Part shown: positions 40,037 to 48,408 of the stretch, piece after piece | Numbering within the stretch: the stretch's first letter is position 1 | Layout: every line of letters begins with the position of its first letter | Source of the DNA: Paenibacillus donghaensis | Lineage (GTDB): Bacteria; Bacillota; Bacilli; Paenibacillales; Paenibacillaceae | Reading direction: 5' to 3' | DNA length: 64,000 bases | Assembly (NCBI RefSeq): GCF_002192415.1 | Contig: NZ_CP021780.1 | Span: forward strand, 4,092,001-4,156,000 | Made by a program: the position numbers and the translations under genes | Notes under the pieces: model-generated | What the model was told of the DNA's origin: nothing | The model's database searches: none | Seen by the model: only the letters and a program-made list of their open reading frames with translations

Positions 40037-41812
40037 TTACTTTATATATTCTTCAACAAATCTATTCCTTTCTCCAATCTCACTCACAACTAAATTCTCT
40101 CTAGCTCTTGTCACTCCCACATAAAACAATCTTGCTTCATCAATCAGATCACTTTTCTCGTGTGGAAACTTTTTATCCTCTACTCCAACCACAAATATAT
40201 TATCAAACTCCAATCCTTTACTCGCATGAATACTCATTAACTTTACACAGTTTTCTTTATTCTTTCTCTTCGTGTTACTCACATAAGCAATGAACTTCTC
40301 TGGACTATTTGATTTCACGAATGTCTTTAACACTTCTAATGACTCTAATCGCTCTTCTCTATCTTCTTTATTTTTATATTTATCTACTATGTATTCTTCC
40401 ATTTGAAACACTTTAATTATATTCTCAACCAAATGTTCGGCACTAATGTTTTTATCTTTCTGTAATCTCAAACGGTTAATATATCCTTCAAATTGTTCAG
40501 CGCTCTTTGCTTGTCTATAATCAGAATATTTCATATTAATCAATGTCTCATACATTGACATATCATTTACTCCAGAAAATTTCTTCATCTCAGTTAACAA
40601 TTTCTCTGGAAAATAGGCTAATGGTTGATTTCTTAATTTGAACATTTCTAAGAATGCTCCATCATCATGTGGATTAATGATCAATTTCATATATGCCAGT
40701 ATTCCTGCAATCTCTTTGCGTTTAAAGAAACTTCCATCATTGGTGATATCATATTCAATATCTTTTTTCTTTAATTCATTTTCCACAAATACAGAATGTG
40801 CATTAAGTCTATACAATACAGCAATTTCTTTTGGATTTCCCTGTTCAGCAATTAACTTTTCAATTTGATTAGCAACTCTAATTCCTTCTTGTTCTCTGTT
40901 TGCTGAAGTATATATTTTAATACTTCCATCTTTTTGATTATGAGCAATAGCATCAGAATAATGTTCATAATCTCCATAGTAGCGTTTAATAAATCCATTT
41001 GCTTTGTCGACAATATTCCTAGCTGATCTGTAGTTGATGTCTAAATTAATAACAGTTGAGTCTTTCCATTCATCTGCAAAATTCATACAATACTCGGGAT
41101 TCGACCCACGGAACGTGTATAGCGCTTGACGGTAATCAAACACGCAGAACATATTATTAGACTTACACAATTCCTTCAGCAATAAATTCTGCACCAAGTT
41201 TGAATCCTGGTGTTCATCCACTAAAACAAACTCATATGTATATTTATTTGGATTCTTCTTCAACATATCTAAGCACATAATCATGTAATCATCGAAATCA
41301 TGCAGTCCATTCTTATTCTTAAACTCCTCATACAACTTAAAATACCGTCTTAGTTCAATCTCACTATAATTACTTTCCTTGACCATAAACTCGTCCGTAT
41401 ATGTTCGGAGATAATTCTTCTGGTAACTAATAAATCCAATGATATCCTTAGTGTCAATTTTCTCATTCCCACTACCAACGAATAACTTTTCAATTTGCCA
41501 TTCCTTAATCATCTTATCGAACGTAACGAATATATTCTCCTTTGCCAATAATCTTCCACATACAGCATGGAATGTTCCAATGTTAACATCGACATATCCC
41601 ATCTTTTTTAATTTCTTCTTCAGCTCATCAGCAGTATTGCTCGTAAAGCTAATTGCTAAGATATCTTGTTCTGATACAAAATGAGTTTCAATCAAATTTC
41701 TAATTCGCTCAATTAACACAGTTGATTTTCCTGATCCTGCACCAGCAATAACGGCTGCGGGTTGGGTATGGTGGTTTATGGCTAAAAGTTGTCCGGGGTT
41801 AAACTTAATCAT
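40037..41812 (-). CDS. UvrD/Rep/PcrA-type SF1A DNA helicase
   Basis: A 591-residue 3'-5' helicase. Motifs in order: I AGAGSGKST (about 23-31), Ia ISFTSNTA, II VLVDEHQDSN, III FDYRQALYTFRGS, V SIHASKGLEFDNIFV and VI LFYVGVTRAREN. Length fits small phage relatives of PcrA. Probably used in replication restart or recombination; it lies upstream of the Rha-like gene and downstream of a 667-base non-coding region. Confidence 0.9.
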   Translation of the reverse strand: MIKFNPGQLLAINHHTQPAAVIAGAGSGKSTVLIERIRNLIETHFVSEQDILAISFTSNTADELKKKLKKMGYVDVNIGTFHAVCGRLLAKENIFVTFDKMIKEWQIEKLFVGSGNEKIDTKDIIGFISYQKNYLRTYTDEFMVKESNYSEIELRRYFKLYEEFKNKNGLHDFDDYMIMCLDMLKKNPNKYTYEFVLVDEHQDSNLVQNLLLKELCKSNNMFCVFDYRQALYTFRGSNPEYCMNFADEWKDSTVINLDINYRSARNIVDKANGFIKRYYGDYEHYSDAIAHNQKDGSIKIYTSANREQEGIRVANQIEKLIAEQGNPKEIAVLYRLNAHSVFVENELKKKDIEYDITNDGSFFKRKEIAGILAYMKLIINPHDDGAFLEMFKLRNQPLAYFPEKLLTEMKKFSGVNDMSMYETLINMKYSDYRQAKSAEQFEGYINRLRLQKDKNISAEHLVENIIKVFQMEEYIVDKYKNKEDREERLESLEVLKTFVKSNSPEKFIAYVSNTKRKNKENCVKLMSIHASKGLEFDNIFVVGVEDKKFPHEKSDLIDEARLFYVGVTRARENLVVSEIGERNRFVEEYIK

Positions 41813-42479
41813 ATATATTTATCTTCTCCTCTGGTTTCAATTCTAAGTAAAATTTTCTTAAACATTTATAACAATTTCAAACTTTAGATGCTTAGTTGGA
41901 ACAAATACATGTCCAGACTATAGACATCTTATTTATACATAAACAATAAGAGAAAACTTGATATAACGTTCAAGAGCTTTTGAACTTGAACTTATCTCTT
42001 TAATTCCACACAATCGGATACGATACTCACCAAAATAACACCATCAATTTCAAACTCAAATTCACACATAAATTATAATGAAATTTCAACATGCCATTTC
42101 CGACCAACAACTATTCGGATTCAATCAGTGACTCCAAAATCATAAACAATAATAAAAGGAATCAGAGTTTAAAATTGATATGGGAATAATAAGTAAGATA
42201 CAAGCATCCACAACGAAGATAATATTCAAAAATAGATATCAAAAATTCAAAATTCAAAACTTGCGTAGCGGACAATTTCCGAAGAGTTGGGAGCTACGCG
42301 ACCATGGCTCTAAATACTGAGTCTATATATCTATATATCTATTATCTATATAATATCTTTATACGTACCCGTTTATGCAGCATAAAACAACCAAGCGTCT
42401 GGTAATTTACGAACAGCATCTGGTAATTTCCGACCCGACTTCCTGCAAAAAACGGTTGTAGGTGAAAATGGCCTAATTT
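41813..42479. other. 667-base non-coding region with repeats and hairpin
   Basis: No supported gene. It contains a 7-bp stem GCGTAGC/GCTACGC (42263-42299) with a 23-base loop, a tandem 19-base repeat (42394-42433) and scattered AATTTCCGA copies (also near 42094 and 42273). It borders a winged-helix protein and may be an origin or regulatory region. Confidence 0.45.
42394..42433. repeat. Tandem 19-bp direct repeat (iteron-like)
   Basis: AGCGTCTGGTAATTTACGA at 42394-42412 and AGCATCTGGTAATTTCCGA at 42415-42433, period 21 bases (two helical turns), with two mismatches. Helical spacing suggests side-by-side binding of one protein. Confidence 0.6.
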
Positions 42480-43148
42480 CTACACAGATAATTCATATTC
42501 CTCAAGTTTGTTATAATTCACATAATAATGGTTGTTGTATTTTGTAAATTCGAGTTCATCATTGTCATTGTATTGGTTATTATGACCAATTTTATGTGCA
42601 ACTACATGAAGTAATTTTTCTTTCTTGAGTATATCTACATATTCTTTTACGGTAGTCTTGCCCAGTCCTGTGTCACGACATATCGTAATTACTGCTGAGT
42701 AGCAAAATTGATTTTGAACGATGCTCCTATTAATATAACTTTCAAAATAATACAACAATCTAACTCCGGTATGACCAATCGTTCCAACTCTGCTCAAAAT
42801 AGATAGTGGTAGTTGAGTATATTCTTTTTTTGGCGTAGCAAATTTCTTAAGATCAAGAGATATCAAGCTTGGAGTTGATCTCTCAATTTTAACAAAGTTA
42901 TTTATGTATCCCCACTTATGTAGATTGGCGAGATGCTTCTTTAGTGTCCGGTTATCCGATATCTCCATTTTCATTCTAAGTTTAGGGATATCGATATAAA
43001 TTTCACCACTTCCCCTATTCTCATAAATCAGATATTTAAGCCTTAGTAAAAGTGAGAATTCAACACTACCTATTTCACGGTCCCTTATAATTGCGTTAGA
43101 CATCTGTATTACTGATTTATTAATTTTATGTTTATTCTTGTTCATCAT
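42480..43148 (-). CDS. Winged-helix DNA-binding protein, possible replication initiator
   Basis: A 222-residue basic protein with two HTH-like parts: KLRMKMEISDNRTLKKHLAN with a wing (WGYINNFVKIERS), and later CRDTGLGKTTVKEYVDILKK with KEKLLHVVAHKIGHN. This two-domain layout resembles Rep-type or DnaD-like initiators. It borders the iteron-like repeats. AAAGGAA precedes the ATG. Initiation is inferred, and a regulator is possible. Confidence 0.55.
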   Translation of the reverse strand: MMNKNKHKINKSVIQMSNAIIRDREIGSVEFSLLLRLKYLIYENRGSGEIYIDIPKLRMKMEISDNRTLKKHLANLHKWGYINNFVKIERSTPSLISLDLKKFATPKKEYTQLPLSILSRVGTIGHTGVRLLYYFESYINRSIVQNQFCYSAVITICRDTGLGKTTVKEYVDILKKEKLLHVVAHKIGHNNQYNDNDELEFTKYNNHYYVNYNKLEEYELSV

Positions 43149-43282
43149 ATGTTTCCTTTATATGTATAATTATTTTTTCATATACTAATTACCCCACATT
43201 TAGTGCGCGCAATTCATCGCCCATACTCTATTTCGCTTAAACATCATCCTTTCTGGCATTAACTTCAGTTCGATGAATTCAC

Positions 43283-44338
43283 TCAATTAATTTTACTCTC
43301 CTTTCGATCAATCATTTTTTGTGCTCCCGATTTCAATGTAGAAACGATACCGCCTTGTTGAGAAGTAATTAACATTATAAGTTCTTCTTTACTCAATCCC
43401 TCGAAAATATTATCCGACACCTCTTTTTCAATTCTTAAACTAGGACTATTGGATAAGTCCTTGCCGTGAATATAATGTTTGAGAGATCCATAACCACTTT
43501 GATTTAATTGCTCCCTCATGTCTTCAATAGATCCACCAGTTTCTTCAATCCATCCTGTCATAACATTTCTCAAACTGTGAAACACAACACCCTTATCATC
43601 GTTGAAGTTGAATTGTTCATTTATTCCTTTAAACATACTCTGGATAGTTGTCTTGCTTAGGTGAAATATTTTGTTATCGTTATATCTGTTGTAATACTGT
43701 TGTTCTTTAATTTCTAATAGTTCTTTATAAAACTCTTCAGAAATAGGCTTGGTGTTTGACTTCTTGCCTTTATCAATTACTGTGACTTCGTAATAATCAT
43801 TGTGTTTATGCTTCTTGATATCACCCCAAGTTAGATTGAGAATGGCGCTTTTGCGAAAACTTGTTCTAGCAGCCAACTTAATCAGTGCGGCCTTTTCAAC
43901 TCCCTTCTTTTGAGTTAAAACAAACTCTCTAACCAGCTTTGCTTCAGCATCATTCATTTCGCCATGCTTGTTATCGTCAACATCTAATGCATCAACTTTT
44001 ACACTTGCTTTCTTTACAGGGTAATCGTTGGTTTCAAGGAACTCATACAAACTAAATATCGGGGCCATAAATTTATTAATTGTAGTATTAGAATATGGTG
44101 TGTTTTCTTCTAAGTGTGTTTGATAACGAATGATTGTTGCATTCTTAACTATGATGTCATCAGTAGTTAGTTCGTTGAGTTCCTTACTTCTATACCACAT
44201 AAAAAACATTCTGATTGCCTTCTCATAAATCACAGAAGTTGATTCGTTTTTCTTTTTGTATTTAGATAAGAAAGCTTGAATATCCTCGCCTACTGTATCT
44301 TGATGTAATCCAACCAGATTATTTAATGCTGCGTTCAT
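43283..44338 (-). CDS. Tyrosine recombinase (YopP-like)
   Basis: About 351 residues from MNAALNNLVGL (GGAGG just upstream). It has a SAM-like N-terminal core-binding domain and a catalytic domain. Residues seen: Arg in FRKSAILNL, Lys in VIDKGKKS, HSLR box (His and Arg), and Tyr in KHYIHG. The usual second His/Trp is not obvious. Unlike the MrpR-like protein this enzyme looks active, so it may be the integrase, a resolvase, or an SPbeta YopP equivalent (same size class). No att site was found. Confidence 0.8.
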   Translation of the reverse strand: MNAALNNLVGLHQDTVGEDIQAFLSKYKKKNESTSVIYEKAIRMFFMWYRSKELNELTTDDIIVKNATIIRYQTHLEENTPYSNTTINKFMAPIFSLYEFLETNDYPVKKASVKVDALDVDDNKHGEMNDAEAKLVREFVLTQKKGVEKAALIKLAARTSFRKSAILNLTWGDIKKHKHNDYYEVTVIDKGKKSNTKPISEEFYKELLEIKEQQYYNRYNDNKIFHLSKTTIQSMFKGINEQFNFNDDKGVVFHSLRNVMTGWIEETGGSIEDMREQLNQSGYGSLKHYIHGKDLSNSPSLRIEKEVSDNIFEGLSKEELIMLITSQQGGIVSTLKSGAQKMIDRKESKIN

Positions 44339-44430
44339 CATAACACCTCCAATTATATATGTTTGTTTTATTGTTGGGTTCATCTGTTAATCTAAGTTGT
44401 TCTGGTATATGTTTTCCTATCCGTAAATCT

Positions 44431-44476
44431 ATATTAACACATATAATTATTTGCGTATATATATTTACTTTATAAA
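44431..44476 (-). promoter_or_regulatory. Short-spaced element promoter of the recombinase gene
   Basis: Element (minus strand TTATAAAGTAAATATATATA) with extended -10 TGTTAATAT (TAATAT at 44431-44436) 30 bases after the AAATAT start. Confidence 0.6.
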
Positions 44477-44570
44477 TAGTGCTATTTAGTAAATTTATTT
44501 TAAGATTTACGCAATTCTTACTCGCTATATATAATGAAGCAAACAATTCGTAATCTGGCCTCTTCTATTT

Positions 44571-44624
44571 TATATAGTAAACATATATATTATTATTGAC
44601 TAATTATACTCCTCGTGTTATATT
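44571..44624 (+). promoter_or_regulatory. Plus-strand promoter with repeated element, start of the late/polymerase region
   Basis: Element TATATAGTAAACATATATAT (44571-44590), -35 TTGACT (44596-44601), 17-base spacer and -10 TATATT (44619-44624). AAACAT to -35 is 17 bases, as on the minus strand. It faces away from the recombinase promoter, so the two elements flank a divergent control region and the same protein could switch both. Confidence 0.85.
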
Positions 44625-44701
44625 TTAAATACAGAAAGCGACTAACCAAATCGCTACTGAATATAACAGACGAGAGTAAGACCAGAGAGGATCAATACAT
44701 A

Positions 44702-44983
44702 ATGAAGTCAATGAAAAACAAACAGGAGGATATGAATTTGAAGTTAGCGGAAAATACTAAATCATGGGGGGAACGCTATTTTGATGGTGAGGTTGATTAT
44801 GTAGACGAAAGATATGTTTCAGATGAAATGAAAGAAGGAACTGAGGATTGTGTAGAGTATCTAGATACTCAGAAAATTGATGATGAGGTATTGTATCTTA
44901 AGCGTGAGGCCAATAGTGGTGAGTTTTATCGAGCACCGTTTTGTAGCGAGATTGGATTTACTAATACATATGCTTCAATATAA
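44702..44983 (+). CDS. Hypothetical acidic protein, 93 aa, before the RNA polymerase
   Basis: Start MKSMKNKQEDMNLK chosen because an earlier in-frame start would overlap the -10; AGAGAGG lies about 11 bases upstream. Strongly acidic (VDYVDERYVSDEMKEGTEDC). It lies alone between the promoter and the polymerase and may be a polymerase partner. Confidence 0.6.
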   Translation: MKSMKNKQEDMNLKLAENTKSWGERYFDGEVDYVDERYVSDEMKEGTEDCVEYLDTQKIDDEVLYLKREANSGEFYRAPFCSEIGFTNTYASI

Positions 44984-45031
44984 TAAACATATTTATATTT
45001 ATATGTTATATAAATTAGGAGGAAAATAATA

Positions 45032-47614
45032 TTGAGTGAATTGCATAAGCCCGTATACATCCCTTCAGTTGAAGGAAGTGACATATATAATTATATGTTC
45101 AGGGGTAGAGATTTCGAAGTAAAATACATAGGTATGATCCCCTCCAGTCTTGAATTGAATAAACTCATAGACACGGGGCTAAAAACAATTAAAAAGAAAA
45201 CGAATCAAAAGTTTTTATCTACAGATATAATCAATGTAAAATTTAAACAAAAGGTAGATTCCGGTCAACATATTATTAAAAAGATAAGCGCAAAAATAGA
45301 GAAATTGGATGAAACTAAAATTGAATATAAAGACAAACTCAAAGATTTTGTTGCATTAATTGAATCCGAACTTAAAGAAGACAAATGGAAAGGAGTTTCC
45401 TATAAAGAACTTCGCGAAAAACTATATTTAGAAGGATTCGTGTACAACGGAGTTAGATATGTAGTCTATAAGCGTTCCAGTGCTAAATCGAGAATTGGTC
45501 AGTGTTTATTTATAAGAGAAAAATTACATAAACCGATGATTAAGTGGAGTCGCATGAATTTTGAGTTTAAAAATAGAAGATTAGAAGATGAGATTGACTT
45601 CCCTTCCCTTCTCGCTTACGAAAGTTTAGTCGGTTCCTCAATTGAGAGTACTATCAATATTAATCCAAACAATATATTGATGGTCAAAGATGTGGAAAGT
45701 ATATTCACCAAGACTTCTAATGTTGTACGTACTGGAGCTAATAAATATTTAGACAGTTTCACCGAGGAGTCAAAAATTAAGAATAGTCTATTCGATGGCG
45801 AATCCTTACTTGATGCAAGCTATTTTGAAGAAGGAAAATCTATGATGTTGTTGCGCAATCATATGTTTAAAAGTGCAGCATTTAACTGTAAAATACAAAA
45901 ATTCTTAACAGATAACTGTCCAGAAGGAATTGACTATAATGAATGGAAAATTTCTAGTATGTACGATGGTGAAGAGATATTTGCAAAGGATATACATCTA
46001 ATTACTACTCCGAGTAGTCTAAAAGCATTGAAATTCCATAAGATACTTGGGTCAGAAAAGAAGATGTGGCAACATTGGAAGCGAATCGTTATATTGGATG
46101 AATGTGTGTTCGGTGTTTGCAAGAGCGAAAAGAAATCAAAACTCGGATTCGACAATGAGGGCAAATTAATTCAACAAACAAGCTACCAGATGCTTAACTC
46201 TCTTCCAATGAAAAAAGAAGATGTAGAAAAGTTCACCAGACTTGAAAAAGGTTTCATCGAAAGACTGAAGAATGATGATGACTTTTTCGTTGCACACATT
46301 AGAAGCACCAACAATGATATGAATAGTAACGAGATGTTCGCTGATTTATATGACAAAAATAATGATATAGCTAAAACAAAGATATTTAGGACGTTTAGAA
46401 AGAAAATAATAAGTGGGCATGTAACACATATCAAGAATGGCAAGGTTAGATTAAGTGGTGACTATTGCGTTATGCTTGGTAATCCAATGGAATTTTTATA
46501 TCACGCTATTGGCGGGATAAATGTGGAAGATCCAGAAGTAAAAGCCCTGAATTATAATGAAGTGTACACCACAATGTTTGATGAGAAAGAAATTACCGGA
46601 TTCCGAAACCCTCATACCAGTCCCAATAATGTACTTCTCGCTGTTAATAAAAAAGTGAATGATATTGATAAATATTTCAATCTAACGAGCAATATTGTAT
46701 GTGTGAATGCAATAGGTTTTCCATTACAGGATATCCTCTCGGGGTGTGATTACGATAGTGACACAGTGTTATTGATTGATGATGAGAACTTGCTTACTAT
46801 AACAAAAAGTTTATTTGGTAAATATAATGTATGTATAAATCAAGTCAAGAGCAGTAAAAAACATTATACTGTATGCAATAAGGATATGGCAACCATAGAT
46901 AATGAATTATCGAATAGTCAAAAATACATAGGTAGAACTGTTAATACGGGTCAGTTATGCATGTCGAGTTATTGGGACTTGCTACACAAGGGTAAATCAG
47001 AAGAGGAATTATCCGATTTAATGAAGAAACTAGATGTTGTCACTGTTCTCTCGGGCATATGTATTGATTTAGCAAAAAAAATGTTTGAAATAAATATTAA
47101 TAAAGAAATAGAACATATCTGTCAGATCAAGGAACTGAAGAAAGAAAAGCCTCTGTTCTGGCAATATGTAAATCAAGGCGGAGAAATTACAACTGTAAAG
47201 TATGATTGCCCGATGGATTTATTATTTGAAGAAATGACGGATTTGGATTATGCGGATAAACGTGCCAATATCCCATTTAACGATTTCCTTGTTAAAAGGA
47301 ATATGAGTGATAGTTTGAGAAATCAGGAATCAAAAGTATTCGGGTACGTTGAAAACATGGTATCAAAAATAAATAATACATATGCTAAACACTATTCTGA
47401 AGAAGAAAGAGATCGAAGAATCGACGACATAATTAAATATTATAGTTTTTATGTAAGGAAGTTACAGATAAACGAGGACACTATGTATTCTCTATTGATT
47501 AAATTAACAAAAAATAAGAAGGATAAAATAGCTTCCAGGCTATTAAATGTTCTCCATTCTACTCAAAAAAGACAGTTTTTAGATGCATTTTCGGTAAAAA
47601 ACGACACACTTTAA
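45032..47614 (+). CDS. yonO: YonO-type single-chain RNA polymerase
   Basis: An 860-residue protein from a TTG start with AGGAGG upstream. At about residue 573 it has DILSGCDYDSDTVLLID, the metal-binding DxDxD loop of multi-subunit and QDE-1-like polymerases as found in the SPbeta enzyme YonO (DFDGD there). The size, lack of other polymerase motifs, and a following HU gene as in SPbeta (yonO-yonN) support this. YonO is a DNA-dependent RNA polymerase combining both double-psi barrels in one chain; it is expected to transcribe late genes downstream. Confidence 0.85.
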   Translation: MSELHKPVYIPSVEGSDIYNYMFRGRDFEVKYIGMIPSSLELNKLIDTGLKTIKKKTNQKFLSTDIINVKFKQKVDSGQHIIKKISAKIEKLDETKIEYKDKLKDFVALIESELKEDKWKGVSYKELREKLYLEGFVYNGVRYVVYKRSSAKSRIGQCLFIREKLHKPMIKWSRMNFEFKNRRLEDEIDFPSLLAYESLVGSSIESTININPNNILMVKDVESIFTKTSNVVRTGANKYLDSFTEESKIKNSLFDGESLLDASYFEEGKSMMLLRNHMFKSAAFNCKIQKFLTDNCPEGIDYNEWKISSMYDGEEIFAKDIHLITTPSSLKALKFHKILGSEKKMWQHWKRIVILDECVFGVCKSEKKSKLGFDNEGKLIQQTSYQMLNSLPMKKEDVEKFTRLEKGFIERLKNDDDFFVAHIRSTNNDMNSNEMFADLYDKNNDIAKTKIFRTFRKKIISGHVTHIKNGKVRLSGDYCVMLGNPMEFLYHAIGGINVEDPEVKALNYNEVYTTMFDEKEITGFRNPHTSPNNVLLAVNKKVNDIDKYFNLTSNIVCVNAIGFPLQDILSGCDYDSDTVLLIDDENLLTITKSLFGKYNVCINQVKSSKKHYTVCNKDMATIDNELSNSQKYIGRTVNTGQLCMSSYWDLLHKGKSEEELSDLMKKLDVVTVLSGICIDLAKKMFEININKEIEHICQIKELKKEKPLFWQYVNQGGEITTVKYDCPMDLLFEEMTDLDYADKRANIPFNDFLVKRNMSDSLRNQESKVFGYVENMVSKINNTYAKHYSEEERDRRIDDIIKYYSFYVRKLQINEDTMYSLLIKLTKNKKDKIASRLLNVLHSTQKRQFLDAFSVKNDTL

Positions 47615-47756
47615 TATTTTTATCTTTAAAAAACCCTTATAAACACTGGCTTTTTCGAGGGTGTCCAAGGTCCCCATATGATAGGGTATGATAAGCCCTA
47701 ATCAATATAAATTAATATATTTATCAAAAAACTAAATTTAAGGGAGATAATTAAAA

Positions 47757-48080
47757 ATGAATAAACAAGATTTGATCGTAGAGGTTTCTAACAAAACAGG
47801 ACTGGCAAAGAAAGACGCTACAGCAGCGGTAGAAGCAGTTTTTGAAACAATCACAGGGGCGCTTGCATCAGGAGAAAAAGTTGGTATTTACGGTTTCGGT
47901 AATTTCGAAGTACGCGAACGTGCTGCTCGCCCTGGAACAAATCTTAGTCTGCTGACTAAACTAAAAGAGCAAGGTGTTGACGCTGAAACAGCTAAGGCAC
48001 AGGCTGCTATTCAAATTGAGGCTTCAAAAGCACCTGCATTCAAACCATCCACAGCCCTGAAAAATTCCGTAAAACAATAA
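47757..48080 (+). CDS. HU-family nucleoid protein with long arm insertion
   Basis: A 107-residue protein, longer than the usual ~90. The helical start ([20 protein letters not shown]), [18 protein letters not shown] and the end [18 protein letters not shown] are typical HU. At the tip of the DNA-binding arm, the usual RNPQTGEEI segment is replaced by a longer helical piece ([18 protein letters not shown]). SPbeta yonN occupies the same place after yonO. Probably bends or compacts late DNA. Confidence 0.9.
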   Translation: MNKQDLIVEVSNKTGLAKKDATAAVEAVFETITGALASGEKVGIYGFGNFEVRERAARPGTNLSLLTKLKEQGVDAETAKAQAAIQIEASKAPAFKPSTALKNSVKQ

Positions 48081-48108
48081 TTTTATCATAAACATACATA
48101 TATTATTA

Positions 48109-48408
48109 GGTGTTCCACTACCGAAAACGTGGGCTTTATAAGTCGGTGTTTCGCCACCATAAAGAGCGAACTTTATAAATAAGTTGCTGAGGTAGAAAAG
48201 GTTCTCTACGCGCTTACCGATGCTGAATAAGCACTATATCGAAAAGTCAACAGAGATGCAGGATACACCGCCCTGCCAGCAATTAATCAAACTAAGCCCT
48301 GAACAAGGGAATCCGCAATATAAAACACGTTAGACTGAAGATCTCACACACGAAACATAAACTTGAGGGGAGCACACCTCCCCTACTCTACCAACCGAGG
48401 TAACGCCC
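48109..48408 (+). ncRNA. Structured non-coding segment between HU and PhoH genes (candidate RNA)
   Basis: About 300 bases with no gene, GC-richer than its surroundings. Visible elements: a tandem ~34-base repeat beginning GGTGTT (48109 and 48145, period 36), stem CTTTAT/ATAAAG enclosing GGTG/CACC, stem CCAC/GTGG, hairpins GTAGA/TCTAC, GCTTA/TAAGC, GCAGG/CCTGC and CCCT/AGGG, and a 7-bp hairpin AGGGGAG/CTCCCCT just before the next ribosome site. A structured leader or independent RNA is likely; class unknown. Confidence 0.5.

Noticed and set aside
48081..48408. A group I intron in the gap before PIN-PhoH
   Set aside because: The flanking genes are not interrupted and the conserved core strings of group I introns could not be matched; kept only as a structured RNA candidate.
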